From: Larkinella sp965227735
GTDB lineage: Bacteria; Bacteroidota; Bacteroidia; Cytophagales; Spirosomataceae
Assembly: GCF_965227735.1 (NCBI RefSeq)
Contig: NZ_OZ245776.1
Location: 5,952,001 to 6,016,000 of the forward strand
DNA length: 64,000 nucleotides
Reading direction: 5' to 3'
Each line of letters opens with the position of its first letter. Positions within the stretch are counted from its first letter, which is position 1. Position numbers and translations under genes: made by a program. Positions 48,329 to 57,535 of the stretch are shown piece after piece. The notes below the pieces were generated by a model. The model did no database searches and had not been told where the DNA came from. It worked only from the letters and a program-made list of their open reading frames with translations.

Positions 48329-49132
48329 TTACTGCTTGAAAAATTTTAGATCGTTTCGCAGGCCGGAGTGCTTTTTCAGGTCCATCTCCATGGAACCCAC
48401 CCACAGTTCCACTTCGATTTTCACCGGAACCTTGTTGGCATCGTCCGACACCCAGATTCGAATCGCGTCTTCGCCTTTGAATAATTTATTTTCCGGCAAA
48501 ACCGGGTTCAGTTTAATGGCATTGATGTGACCAAACCGCGTTTTTACGACTTCCCGACCCCGGTACCGCACCTTCATGTTGTAGACCTGATCGTCGAAAA
48601 AAGCGGGTACTTCGATGGTTTGATTTGTGTTGACCCGGCTAAAGTCGATGGTTCGTAAGTAATAATAGCCGCTGATGACGTCGTGGACGTTATCCGGCAC
48701 TTTAAAAACATCCTTCTGATTTTTTTCTTCGGCCCGAACGGTATTGGCAAAATGATTGAAGGTCACGTTCTCTTCCTTGCGGTGGTTTCCCTCTTCGATG
48801 TGGGCGAAAAATTTTTGTGGCAGAATGGCCGTCGTATCGATGTACGACCGCCAGGTGTTGCGAATGCGGGTGATGAGGTCGAAGGCCCCGACGGTCCGGC
48901 CATAGACGTTGACGCGGTAACAGGGTCGTTCGTTGACTTTATAAAGCGTCGGAGCCACATCGACAACCGCTTCCGCAGCGTTGAAAATGCCGTAATGGAC
49001 TTTGTATTCCAGGTGCTCACCGGCCCCAAAACTGGAATTGGGTACGCGACGGTACGCATTTTCCGGTTTCAGCGCCACCTGCGACAGAGCCGCTGTGGTT
49101 AGGATGGATAGGATAAGGACTACTTTTTTCAT
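48329..49132 (-). CDS. DUF3108 family secreted protein
   Basis: A 267-residue protein started at the ATG at 49132 for its signal peptide MKKVVLILSILTTAALSQ. The DUF3108 pattern is clear: SFGAGEHLEYKVHYGIFNAA, YRVNVYGRTVGAFDLITRIR, SYIDTTAILPQKFF, DVISGYYYLRTIDFSR, and VRYRGREVVKTRFGHINAIK with IWVSDDANKVPVKIEVEL. The family is found in the periplasm of Bacteroidota and proteobacteria and its job is not known. It faces the paralogue pair convergently. Confidence 0.88.
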   Translation of the reverse strand: MKKVVLILSILTTAALSQVALKPENAYRRVPNSSFGAGEHLEYKVHYGIFNAAEAVVDVAPTLYKVNERPCYRVNVYGRTVGAFDLITRIRNTWRSYIDTTAILPQKFFAHIEEGNHRKEENVTFNHFANTVRAEEKNQKDVFKVPDNVHDVISGYYYLRTIDFSRVNTNQTIEVPAFFDDQVYNMKVRYRGREVVKTRFGHINAIKLNPVLPENKLFKGEDAIRIWVSDDANKVPVKIEVELWVGSMEMDLKKHSGLRNDLKFFKQ

Positions 49133-49234
49133 GATCGCTTGACCCTTGGCCCCGCAAATGTCAGGATTAGAGATAGTTATTTCCAACTGGAAACGGGTGA
49201 ACCGCCATAAAAAGTGGCTCAACCGTCATCAAAC

Positions 49235-50278
49235 TTACAAAGACGGATAGGTCTTTTTTAAATACGCCAGATACTGACTAAAATTGCTCTTAAACTTCTC
49301 TTCAAATTCGCGCCGAAAGCGGTTTTGTTGCTGCCGGTAGGTTTTATACCCCACGAAGTACGCGTTATTCGGCAAATTCTGTGGGTTAAACCGACGCTTT
49401 TTAGGAACCGGTACCCCCGCCAACGGTTTTGTTTTCAGCGTATCGACGGTTTCGACAATCTGATCGATCAACTGCCACTTCTTCTCCTCCCTGACCCGTT
49501 CGGGCGTTTGAGGGTTGTAAGTGGCGTATAAACTATCGAGTTTCCGGGTTCCGCGCAAAACGTGTTCGTCGTATTTTTCGCCGTATTGTTTTGAATCCAG
49601 ATAACCCAGGGCAGCCAGTGAACTGGCTCCGTATTTCTGGGTCAGAAATTTCAAGGCTCCATATTCACCGACAAAATCCGCGAGGTTTTCGTTGTATTCC
49701 AGGTTGTCTTTTACAAACAGCGTGCCATGCGTCAGTTCGTGAATAATCAACTCGGCCAACTGCCCTTCCGATCGTTTCAACATTGACGACAGAATGGGGT
49801 CACGGAAAAATCCTAACGTCGACCAGGCGGATACTTCATTTAAACGCGTATCGTAGCCCAGTTGTTTCAGTTCATCCTGTTCCTGATTGGCGCGGTCGCG
49901 TTCAAAAAAACCTTTATACGCAAACGTTCCGATGACCGGGAACTCCCATTCTTTGGCCACAAGCCGGTATTTTTCCGAAGCTACCACGACCCACAGAATC
50001 GGTTGCCCGTGCTGATCGTAAAATGTCGTGTAGTTTTTGGAAGGATTAATACCCAGAGAATCAACGGCATAACGCTTGATTTCCTGAATAAGTTCAATTT
50101 TTTGCTTCAATGAATCCGGAAACGACGCATCGGCCAGCACCTCCTCAACCGGCCGCGTGTTCCACAAAATCCGGAATTGCCCCTTTGCCTGCATCCAGCC
50201 ATAGCCGATCAGGTCGCGGTACCAGATTCCCAACACAATACATACGCCCAAAAGGGCCAGCAGGATTTTACGAACCAT
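49235..50278 (-). CDS. Predicted zinc aminopeptidase (PF10023-like)
   Basis: A 347-residue protein with an N-terminal helix (ILLALLGVCIVLGIWYRDLI) and an extracytoplasmic domain. The metal site is LIIHELTHGTLFVKDNLEYN with a downstream ENLADFVGEYGALKFL; this H-E-x-x-H and the second Glu fit the putative aminopeptidase family PF10023. YGWMQAKGQFRILWNTRPVE and LGYDTRLNEVSAWSTLGFFR are also typical of it. An ATG at 50278 is used; the frame opens with TTG two codons earlier. Substrate unknown. Confidence 0.82.
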   Translation of the reverse strand: MVRKILLALLGVCIVLGIWYRDLIGYGWMQAKGQFRILWNTRPVEEVLADASFPDSLKQKIELIQEIKRYAVDSLGINPSKNYTTFYDQHGQPILWVVVASEKYRLVAKEWEFPVIGTFAYKGFFERDRANQEQDELKQLGYDTRLNEVSAWSTLGFFRDPILSSMLKRSEGQLAELIIHELTHGTLFVKDNLEYNENLADFVGEYGALKFLTQKYGASSLAALGYLDSKQYGEKYDEHVLRGTRKLDSLYATYNPQTPERVREEKKWQLIDQIVETVDTLKTKPLAGVPVPKKRRFNPQNLPNNAYFVGYKTYRQQQNRFRREFEEKFKSNFSQYLAYLKKTYPSL

Positions 50279-50307
50279 AGACAAAAGTAGCAGACTCTCC
50301 CGGTTTT

Positions 50308-51468
50308 TTAGTGCCGGAAGTTGATATAAACCCCTTCCGAATGCTCAAATTTTCCGTTTCCAACATCATAATGCGGCTCGAAACGGACGGCTACCGAAAG
50401 ACCGTCGGCGATCGAAATATCCTTTAAAAACCGTAGCATCAGCAGTTGTCGATTGCGCTCCTCGTAGGTGCTGTTGTACCGGCGTGTGAAGCTCTGGTAT
50501 AAATCTCCGCCCAATTCGGCCCGGTAGGCATTTCCGCGCCAGTAGCTAACCAGAACCGTCAGCGGTTTGAACTGAAGCGTCAGATTGGGGTAAAAAGCAC
50601 CGCCGGAGTAGGGCTTTTCCGCATTTCCAGAATAACCTGCTACATAGGTGTCCAGCCGGGCCGAGCGCAAAAAACCGGACGCTGCGTTCTGCCAGGTCAA
50701 ACTCAGACTACCGGCCGCGTTCAAGGCCGTTCGGACGGGCAGCGGGCTGTTGATGTTTTGACCGCCAGCGTGAAAAACCGTGAATTGCAGCGGCACGCTC
50801 AGCCGAAAACCGGGGATATACAGCAGCGAAAATTCCGTCGAAATTCCGCCCCAGAACTGCTCCTGACGCGTGTAGCCGGGCCGGGTATTCTGGAGGTAGC
50901 AGATCCAGCCGTCGAAGAAGGTGCGATCGGTTTGGTGGTTGATTTGCAGGCCGTTCTCGATGCGCTGCTGCAGCAGCCGTTCAAAATTGTAGAGCGGTTC
51001 GATCAGGTTGTGACTTACCGATCCTTCCAACGTCCCAAAGAGGTAATTCCAGTTGCGGTGGTGAAATTTCACGGTGAACGTCGGCGCAATTTGCGTGATG
51101 CGATCCTGACCAAAATCGCTCTTGAAAAACATACCGGCTTCCAGCACTACGTTCGGCGCAGGCTGGTAGGCAATCCGGGGATTCAGTTGGTAACCAAAAA
51201 GCGTATACCCGTCGGCGATGGGGCCGAAGAACTCATTATTACGGACAAAACCCAGAGCAGTGACGCGAAAACTCAGTTTTTGAATGCTGTCGAGCCGAAA
51301 GCGCTGATCGAAGGTCCGGTTGTCCAACTGGGCGTTGACTGTATGCGTCATTAAATATAAATACCATACAACTATAGCAGCAATCGTCCGGTTACATGAC
51401 AGTATTTCTGGAAAATGTTTAACCTGTGTTAGTTTTTGTCGGGTTGCCGGGCGTATACTACGCTTCAT
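50308..51468 (-). CDS. Predicted outer-membrane beta-barrel protein
   Basis: A 386-residue protein. A hydrophobic segment (IAAIVVWYLYLMTHTVNAQ) ends in a signal-peptidase-like AQ at about 46, preceded by an unusually long polar n-region from the ATG at 51468; the true start may be later. The mature part is made of amphipathic strands (FVRNNEFFGPIADGYTLFGY, VLEAGMFFKSDF, WNYLFGTLEGSVSHNLIEPL, ADGLSVAVRFEPHYDVGNGK), the picture of a 14- to 16-strand barrel. No family recognised. It is divergent from recA. Confidence 0.72.
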   Translation of the reverse strand: MKRSIRPATRQKLTQVKHFPEILSCNRTIAAIVVWYLYLMTHTVNAQLDNRTFDQRFRLDSIQKLSFRVTALGFVRNNEFFGPIADGYTLFGYQLNPRIAYQPAPNVVLEAGMFFKSDFGQDRITQIAPTFTVKFHHRNWNYLFGTLEGSVSHNLIEPLYNFERLLQQRIENGLQINHQTDRTFFDGWICYLQNTRPGYTRQEQFWGGISTEFSLLYIPGFRLSVPLQFTVFHAGGQNINSPLPVRTALNAAGSLSLTWQNAASGFLRSARLDTYVAGYSGNAEKPYSGGAFYPNLTLQFKPLTVLVSYWRGNAYRAELGGDLYQSFTRRYNSTYEERNRQLLMLRFLKDISIADGLSVAVRFEPHYDVGNGKFEHSEGVYINFRH

Positions 51469-51494
51469 ATATTTTGATTATTTTACAAACAGGG

Positions 51495-51526
51495 CTTGCA
51501 AATCTGGCTGCAAAATCGTAATTTTA
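51495..51526 (+). promoter_or_regulatory. Candidate promoter of recA
   Basis: CTTG (TTG at 51496-51498), a 20-base spacer, then TAATTTTA at 51519-51526, one base from TAnnTTTG. It lies 47 bases before the recA ATG. No LexA-type box was seen. Confidence 0.5.
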
Positions 51527-51573
51527 TAAGGCTAAACATACTAAAAATCATTTTTTGAGGAAAAACACATCAC

Positions 51574-52644
51574 ATGGCACAAGCAACCGCTAGTACGGCT
51601 ACTGAGAACAAACTGAAAGCCCTGCAAACGACCATCGAAAAGTTGGACAAAGCCTATGGCAAGGGCACGGTCATGCGGCTGAGTGAAAGCAAAGTCGTTG
51701 ATATTCCGGTCATTTCGACGGGTTCGCTGGGGCTGGACCTGGCGTTGGGAATCGGGGGTGTTCCACGGGGGCGGGTCGTTGAGATCTACGGGCCGGAGTC
51801 GTCGGGGAAAACCACGCTGACGCTGCACTGCATCGCCGAAGCTCAGAAAGCCGGTGGTCTGGCTGCGTTCATCGATGCCGAGCACGCGTTCGACCGCTCG
51901 TATGCTGAAAAATTAGGAATCGATACCAAAAACTTATTAATATCTCAACCCGATAACGGTGAACAGGCGCTCGAAATTGCCGAACATCTGATTAGCTCCG
52001 GGGCTATCGACATCATCGTCATTGACTCCGTGGCCGCACTGGTTCCGAAAGCCGAACTGGAAGGTGACATGGGCGAAAGCAAAATGGGCCTACAAGCCCG
52101 GTTGATGTCGCAGGCCTTGCGGAAACTGACGGGCGTGATCAACAAAACCGGTTGCTGCTGCATCTTTATCAACCAGTTGCGCGAAAAAATCGGGGTCATG
52201 TTTGGAAACCCTGAAACCACCACGGGTGGAAATGCCCTGAAATTCTATTCGTCGGTTCGTCTGGACATTCGCCGGATCGGACAGATTAAAGACGGTGACG
52301 AAATCATGGGGAACCGCACGAAAGTGAAGGTGGTCAAAAATAAGCTGGCGGCTCCGTTTAAAGTGATCGAATTTGACATCATGTACGGACAGGGCATTTC
52401 GAAAGTCGGTGAAGTGCTGGACCTGGCGGTTGAACTGGAAATCGTGAAAAAATCCGGTTCCTGGTTTTCCTACGAAGGCAACCGGCTATCGCAGGGACGC
52501 GATGCCGTGAAAAATCTGCTGTCCGACAACCCGGAATTGATGGCCGAACTGGAAGCTAAAATCCGGGCAATGGTGAACTCCAACGAAGATGCGCTGGTCG
52601 ATCCCGTTGGCGGGGCGGAAGATGGTGAGGATACGCTCGATTAA
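51574..52644 (+). CDS. recA: Recombinase RecA
   Basis: A 356-residue RecA. Walker A is GPESSGKTTLTLH; the region GLDLALGIGGVPRGRVVEIY precedes it. Further marks: AAFIDAEHAFDRSYAEKLGI, LLISQPDNGEQALEIAEHLI, IDIIVIDSVAALVPKAELEG, and loops LMSQALRKLTGVI and GNPETTTGGNALKFYSSVRL. The C-terminus is acidic (GGAEDGEDTLD). It is monocistronic, with its own terminator, and divergent from a barrel gene. Confidence 0.98.
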   Translation: MAQATASTATENKLKALQTTIEKLDKAYGKGTVMRLSESKVVDIPVISTGSLGLDLALGIGGVPRGRVVEIYGPESSGKTTLTLHCIAEAQKAGGLAAFIDAEHAFDRSYAEKLGIDTKNLLISQPDNGEQALEIAEHLISSGAIDIIVIDSVAALVPKAELEGDMGESKMGLQARLMSQALRKLTGVINKTGCCCIFINQLREKIGVMFGNPETTTGGNALKFYSSVRLDIRRIGQIKDGDEIMGNRTKVKVVKNKLAAPFKVIEFDIMYGQGISKVGEVLDLAVELEIVKKSGSWFSYEGNRLSQGRDAVKNLLSDNPELMAELEAKIRAMVNSNEDALVDPVGGAEDGEDTLD

Positions 52645-52711
52645 GAAGAACCTTCGGAAGCCGGCTTTGTGGCTTCGCAACGGAAAGATATTCAGTATTG
52701 TTTGACAGATG

Positions 52712-52747
52712 AAGAGGTGGTTGGCCGTTGCTGACCACCTCTTTTTT
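52712..52747 (+). terminator. Rho-independent terminator of recA
   Basis: AAGAGGTGGT at 52712-52721 pairs perfectly with ACCACCTCTT at 52734-52743, followed by a run of T to 52747. It lies 68 bases after the recA stop. Confidence 0.88.
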
Positions 52748-52759
52748 ATTGAGTAGCCG

Positions 52760-52794
52760 AAAAAAAAAGAACCCCGCATTCATACGGGGTTCTT
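52760..52794 (-). terminator. Rho-independent terminator of citrate synthase
   Basis: AAGAACCCCG (52767-52776) pairs with CGGGGTTCTT (52785-52794) around an eight-base loop. An A-run at 52760-52768 gives a U-tract on the minus strand. It lies 30 bases past the citrate synthase stop. Confidence 0.92.
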
Positions 52795-52823
52795 GCAATA
52801 GACTCAAGTTGGTGAATATAATA

Positions 52824-54110
52824 TTAACGGTCACCAATGGCTTTAAACTCGCGCAACGTCGGGCCGGTATAAATCTGACGGGGACGGCCGATGGGCTCTT
52901 TCTGTGCCCGCATTTCAACGAATTGGGCGATCCAGCCGGGTAAACGACCGATGGCGAACATCACCGTGAACATATTGGTCGGAATGCCGAGGGCGCGGTA
53001 AATAATGCCGGAATAGAAATCGACGTTCGGATACAGTTTCCGCGAAACGAAATACTCATCGTGGAGAGCCGCTTCTTCGAGCCCTTTGGCAATTTCCAGC
53101 ACCGGATCGTTCACGCCAAGTTTGCTCAGCACATCGTCGGCAGCTTTTTTGATGATGCGCGCCCGGGGATCGAAATTCTTGTAAACCCGGTGGCCGAAGC
53201 CGAAAAGCCGAAAACCGGTGGTTTTGGCGTTTTTTGCCATGTCTACGTATTTTGCCACATCACCGCCATTGGCCTTTATTTCTTCCAGCATCTCGATCAC
53301 TTCCTGGTTGGCACCGCCGTGGAGCGGGCCCCACAACGCGTTGATACCGGCCGAAATCGAGGAATAAATATTGGCGCGTGACGAACCGACCAGCCGCACC
53401 GTCGAGGTCGAGCAGTTTTGTTCGTGATCCGCGTGAAGAATCAGCAGTTTGTTCAGTGCGCGGGAAACCACCGGATCGATCTGGTAGTCTTCTACCGGCA
53501 GCGCAAACATCATGTGCAGGAAATTCGAGCAGTAGTCGAGCTGATTTTTCGGGTAATTAACCGGATGGCCCTGCGATTTTTTGAACGACCAGGTGGCAAT
53601 CGTCGGCAGTTTGGCCAGCAGCCGGATGATGTGCATCTGCGTCTGATCCGGCGCTTTGTCGTCGTATGAATCCGGATAAAACGCACTCAGGGCGCTAACC
53701 AGCGACGACAAAACACCCATCGGGTGGGCATTATTGGGGAAACCTTCAAAAATTTTCCGCATGTCCTCATTCACCATCGTATGACGCCGGATGCTGTCTT
53801 CAAACTCGGCGTATTGTTGCTGAGTAGGCAAGTCACCGTAAATCAGGAGGTAAGCTACTTCCAGGAAACTGGCTTTGTCGGCAAGGTCTTCAATAGAATA
53901 GCCCCGGTACCGCAGAATGCCTTCTTCACCATCCAGGAAAGTGATCGCGCTCTGGGTCGCACCGGTATTTTTGTATCCTTTGTCTAACGTAACATAACCC
54001 GTTTGGTCGCGGAGATTGGAAATGTCGATGGCTTTTTCTTGTTCGCTACCAACAACGATTGGAAATTGGTAGGTTTTACCATCGACAGACAGTTCGGCAG
54101 TGTTTGACAT
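52824..54110 (-). CDS. gltA: Citrate synthase
   Basis: A 428-residue type II citrate synthase that condenses acetyl-CoA and oxaloacetate. It has the small N-terminal beta domain (VGSEQEKAIDISNLRDQTGY) and ITFLDGEEGILRYRGYSIED. Catalytic strings: LHADHEQNCSTSTVRLVGSS, INALWGPLHGGANQEVIEML with the first His, FGHRVYKNFDPRARI with the second His, and VDFYSGIIYRALGIPTNMFT with the Asp. The end FVEMRAQKEPIGRPRQIYTG is standard. It stands alone, with a strong terminator. Confidence 0.97.
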   Translation of the reverse strand: MSNTAELSVDGKTYQFPIVVGSEQEKAIDISNLRDQTGYVTLDKGYKNTGATQSAITFLDGEEGILRYRGYSIEDLADKASFLEVAYLLIYGDLPTQQQYAEFEDSIRRHTMVNEDMRKIFEGFPNNAHPMGVLSSLVSALSAFYPDSYDDKAPDQTQMHIIRLLAKLPTIATWSFKKSQGHPVNYPKNQLDYCSNFLHMMFALPVEDYQIDPVVSRALNKLLILHADHEQNCSTSTVRLVGSSRANIYSSISAGINALWGPLHGGANQEVIEMLEEIKANGGDVAKYVDMAKNAKTTGFRLFGFGHRVYKNFDPRARIIKKAADDVLSKLGVNDPVLEIAKGLEEAALHDEYFVSRKLYPNVDFYSGIIYRALGIPTNMFTVMFAIGRLPGWIAQFVEMRAQKEPIGRPRQIYTGPTLREFKAIGDR

Positions 54111-54334
54111 ACGTATTTGGGGTAGAGTAAATCGGTTATGGTAAACTTAATCGTTCAGGTTGGCTATCTATCCTCCAGATTGACGACCCTGCGCAACGAA
54201 TGGACAATGCCGGGCGAGGAGTCGCCGGGCGAAATTAGCCAAAAACCACTAACGACAAGTGATTACTTTGGTAAAAACGCAAGGATTATGCAAAATCTAC
54301 TTGTTTAACCCGAAATGGATGCCAATAGTTGCGA

Positions 54335-55633
54335 CTATAAATGGATGATTTCACCATTTTTTACCACCAGCCGCACCTTTCGGATGGCCCCAATGGCTTT
54401 AGTGGGATCGCCCTCCACTACGACCAGATCGGCCAGCAAACCGGCCTGGATACGCCCCCGGTCGGCAAGATGAAACACATCGGCGTTAACCGAAGTGGCT
54501 GAGCGTAAGGCCTCTAGTGGTTTCATTCCGTAAGCCACCATCATTTCCAGTTCGCGGGCGTTATCGCCGTGAGTAAACACCCCAACGTCGCCACCGAAGC
54601 AGATTTTTACGCCCGCATCCAGGGCCTGTTTAAATGTGATTCGTTTGTTGCGAATGCGCTCCGGTTCGGGTTCGACGCCTTTTTTCCAGCCCCGGTACTG
54701 GCTGGTGGCATCGCCCGCGGCTACGGTGGGGCAGAGGGCGGTTCCGCGTTCTTTCATCAAGGCGAAAATTTGGGGCGTGCCACCATCGCCGTGTTCGATG
54801 GTTTCGCAACCCGCCAGAATCGCCCGGCGCATGCCCTCCACCGTGGTAGCATGAGCGACGGTTGGCCGTCCGCTGCTGCGGGCCACTTCGACAATCAGTT
54901 TCAACTCGTCCAGCGTGAACGTTGGCCGGGCTTCACTCATTAACCCCCAACGGTAATCGGCGTAGACTTTAATGACGTCGGCACCCTTGCCGATTTGTCG
55001 TCGGACAGCCTGAATGAGTTTGTCGTGGCCGTCGGCTTCCTCGGCGCCCTGCGGCACATCGACGTCGGGACTAAACCCTTTGGGAGCGTAACTGCCCGTT
55101 GCAATCAGGGCGCGGGTGGCCACAATCATGCGCGGACCGGGAATAATGCCTTGGTCGATGGCTTGTTTGAGCCCCACATCGTCATAATCCGCTCCTTCCG
55201 TTCCCAGATCGCGAACGGTCGTGAAACCCGCCAGCAGCGTGTTTCGGGCGTGGATAGTGGCCCGGGCAACGCGGTAGGAGCGAGGCTCTTTCAACACCTG
55301 ATCGTCCCAAGTCGTTTCGTTATACGGATGGAGCAGCAGGTGTGAATGGCCTTCAATGAGACCGGGCAACAGTGTAGTTCCTTTTAAATCAATCACTTCA
55401 GCGCCTTCGCTCCGAACGCTGGCTGCGGGTCCCACGGCTTCAATGGTAGCGCCTTTGACCAAAACCACCCACCCTGCGTGCACGGTTTCTCCGTCAAAAA
55501 CCTGATCGGGTTTATATAACCGCCTATCGGCAACGTTCGGGTTGCCGATAGGCGCAGAGGGCGAAGACGGGAACGTTGCAGAAAAAAAAGAGGTCGTAAC
55601 CCACAGGAAAAGCAGGTAAGGCGTCAACGTCAT
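54335..55633 (-). CDS. Secreted amidohydrolase (imidazolonepropionase-like)
   Basis: A 432-residue metal-dependent hydrolase with a signal peptide (MTLTPYLLFLWVTTSFFSAT). Metal-binding features of the superfamily are present: LLPGLIEGHSHLLLHPYN for the first His-x-His, TTVRDLGTEGADY, the Lys/His region ADVIKVYADYRWG and RPTVAHATTVEGM, IEHGDGGTPQIFAL, and ICFGGDVGVFTHGDNAREL for the last Asp. The end AGLLADLVVVEGDPTKAIGA is characteristic. Relatives in Bacteroidota are called Xaa-Pro dipeptidase or imidazolonepropionase-like; the substrate is unknown. Its ATG overlaps the preceding stop by four bases. Confidence 0.9.
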   Translation of the reverse strand: MTLTPYLLFLWVTTSFFSATFPSSPSAPIGNPNVADRRLYKPDQVFDGETVHAGWVVLVKGATIEAVGPAASVRSEGAEVIDLKGTTLLPGLIEGHSHLLLHPYNETTWDDQVLKEPRSYRVARATIHARNTLLAGFTTVRDLGTEGADYDDVGLKQAIDQGIIPGPRMIVATRALIATGSYAPKGFSPDVDVPQGAEEADGHDKLIQAVRRQIGKGADVIKVYADYRWGLMSEARPTFTLDELKLIVEVARSSGRPTVAHATTVEGMRRAILAGCETIEHGDGGTPQIFALMKERGTALCPTVAAGDATSQYRGWKKGVEPEPERIRNKRITFKQALDAGVKICFGGDVGVFTHGDNARELEMMVAYGMKPLEALRSATSVNADVFHLADRGRIQAGLLADLVVVEGDPTKAIGAIRKVRLVVKNGEIIHL

Positions 55634-56052
55634 CGGCGTTTATGAGGCTTTTTCGTCGTTAAAACATCATACGACGTTTTTCCGAAGATAATCGCCAGAA
55701 TCACGGGAAGCAACACCGCACCGGTTTTAAATCCTGAACCCATCAATTGGTATGTACCGGTCGAAAACCGGGTATAGGTTTGGAAAATCGCAAACAGACA
55801 GACCACAAACAATGTGACGGCCAGCACTGCCGCCAGCGTACCGCTCAAGGCCCGGCTGATGAGGAAGCCGAGCAGCAGGGCTACCAAAACCGTGACTGCC
55901 ACGGTGGCCATCGCTTTGGGCAATGTTTCGAGGTAATCATGGTCGTACCAGAAAATACTGATCTGGCCAATCAAATTCGGATGGGCCAGCAGCCAGGCAT
56001 CGACGATCACTAAAACAAACAGGACGAGGTAATAAAACTGGTTGTTGCGCAT
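55630..56052 (-). CDS. Hypothetical membrane protein
   Basis: A 140-residue protein with four predicted helices: YYLVLFVLVIVDAWLLAH, MATVAVTVLVALLLGFLISR, LAAVLAVTLFVVCLFAIF, and AVLLPVILAIIFGKTSYDVL, with a basic C-terminus (TTKKPHKRR). Started at the ATG at 56052; an upstream frame to 56115 is less likely. I recognise no family. Its stop and the amidohydrolase ATG overlap (ATGA), so the two are coupled. Confidence 0.75.
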   Translation of the reverse strand: MRNNQFYYLVLFVLVIVDAWLLAHPNLIGQISIFWYDHDYLETLPKAMATVAVTVLVALLLGFLISRALSGTLAAVLAVTLFVVCLFAIFQTYTRFSTGTYQLMGSGFKTGAVLLPVILAIIFGKTSYDVLTTKKPHKRR

Positions 56053-56100
56053 TGGAGAGCAAAAGGTGATGAAAACCCAATCTTCGGGAGTTTTTATGAA

Positions 56101-56124
56101 TAAAAAAAGCCTCAAAAGAGGCTT
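56101..56124 (-). terminator. Rho-independent terminator of the acyltransferase gene
   Basis: AAGCCTC (56107-56113), loop AAAA, GAGGCTT (56118-56124), with an A-run at 56102-56108 that is a U-tract on the minus strand. It lies 28 bases past the acyltransferase stop at 56152. Confidence 0.88.
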
Positions 56125-56151
56125 CTGGTTAGAAATAATCCCGCGACCGTT

Positions 56152-57315
56152 TCAGGATAACGCTGCCGCCTGGTCATTTTGTGTATGAACACTGGCTACG
56201 GGTGCCGTTTCGTACAGGATAATTTCAGCGGGCGTTTTTTGGGGCGTAGCGGTTTTCGGGCGGCTCGTCGTGAGCCAGCCTAGAAGCGGTTTTTCAACCC
56301 GATGGTGCATCTGCCAACTGAACCAGGCCAGAAAGCCGACCAGCAGTACGTTCGCCAGCACCACGTAGTTGGAAAAACCGAGAATCATCAGCGCCTGCGT
56401 CAGCATCATAATGGCGGGTATATGAATGAGATACAGGAGGTAGGAAGCATCTCCCAGTTTCAAGATCCATCCTGGATAGGAGAAAGAACCGGATAATTCC
56501 CAGCGGACAAAACCCAGCAAAATAACCGTGGCTGGCACACCGAAGCCCCAGATTCTCAACCCAATTTCAGAAGGATCAATCAATTCACCAGCCAGGAAAA
56601 ACAGAGACACGGAAAGAGCCAGCAACACCGGATGAATCGTAAAGGAATACCGGCTGATGAGAACGTAAGCGACTACGCCGAAAAAAAACTCCAGATTAAA
56701 CGGGCTCAGCAGGAACGAATGAAAACTGAATTCGAACAAAGCAGGCAGTCCGGCCACGGTGGCCAGGCTGTTGAGTAGCGTGGCAGAAACCAGCACAATC
56801 GGGATGATCAGGAAGTAGCTGGAGGCAATCACCAGGGCAAATAATGTGTAAAAATAAAGTTCGTAGCTCAAGGTCCAGGTTACTGGTAACAGGCTGTCGT
56901 GTGTGGGGAAGAGCGTTAAGGCTTTTACAATTCCGACGGGGTTAAAGGAGTACGAAAGCCATTGTAACGAGGGCGCAAAGGCTTTAAGCCACAGGGACAA
57001 AATACCGGCCAGCAGCAGTACCAGCCAGTAAATGGCGTAAATACGGCCAAAACGTTTTTTTAGATACGGTTTCAACTGATCCGGTCGATTTATTTTCGAC
57101 AGGCTGGTGTGAGTGATAATAAAACCGCTGATCACAAAGAACAAATCGACACCTCCAGAACCGGCTTTAAAACAGCGTAAAAAAGGAGAATAAATCGCAA
57201 CGTCCTCCATCTTCATGGATACGTGGAAGATCGTTACAAGCAGAGCGGCAACGGCACGCAAAGCCTGAATGGACCGAAATAATTTCGGCAGAGGGTTAAG
57301 GGGACAGAGGAGCAT
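56152..57315 (-). CDS. Acyltransferase 3 family membrane protein
   Basis: A 387-residue polytopic acyltransferase of the OafA/NodX (Acyltransferase 3) family, with about ten helices. It opens with the family strings FRSIQALRAVAALLVTIFHV (the catalytic-type His) and GSGGVDLFFVISGFIITHTS with the RFGRIYAIYWLVLLL basic region. Such proteins O-acetylate or succinylate surface polysaccharides. No polysaccharide genes adjoin it. An AT-rich gap of 220 bases lies upstream. Confidence 0.92.
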   Translation of the reverse strand: MLLCPLNPLPKLFRSIQALRAVAALLVTIFHVSMKMEDVAIYSPFLRCFKAGSGGVDLFFVISGFIITHTSLSKINRPDQLKPYLKKRFGRIYAIYWLVLLLAGILSLWLKAFAPSLQWLSYSFNPVGIVKALTLFPTHDSLLPVTWTLSYELYFYTLFALVIASSYFLIIPIVLVSATLLNSLATVAGLPALFEFSFHSFLLSPFNLEFFFGVVAYVLISRYSFTIHPVLLALSVSLFFLAGELIDPSEIGLRIWGFGVPATVILLGFVRWELSGSFSYPGWILKLGDASYLLYLIHIPAIMMLTQALMILGFSNYVVLANVLLVGFLAWFSWQMHHRVEKPLLGWLTTSRPKTATPQKTPAEIILYETAPVASVHTQNDQAAALS

Positions 57316-57535
57316 GAACAGGAAATTTTAATTACACGTTCGACTTGATAGGTCTATGCATTTCCCGTTTATGAGCCAGAAGTAGCCATAAACGAATCAA
57401 TCTGGTTAGATCAAATGCATAAGATTACTATTAAGATGCTAATATGTAAAAATGGTAACATGTTCTATGCAAATAATTAATTAAACGGCTGGTCGCCGGG
57501 ATTTTATGGGAGCTTGGAAAAGCATGTATTCCTGC

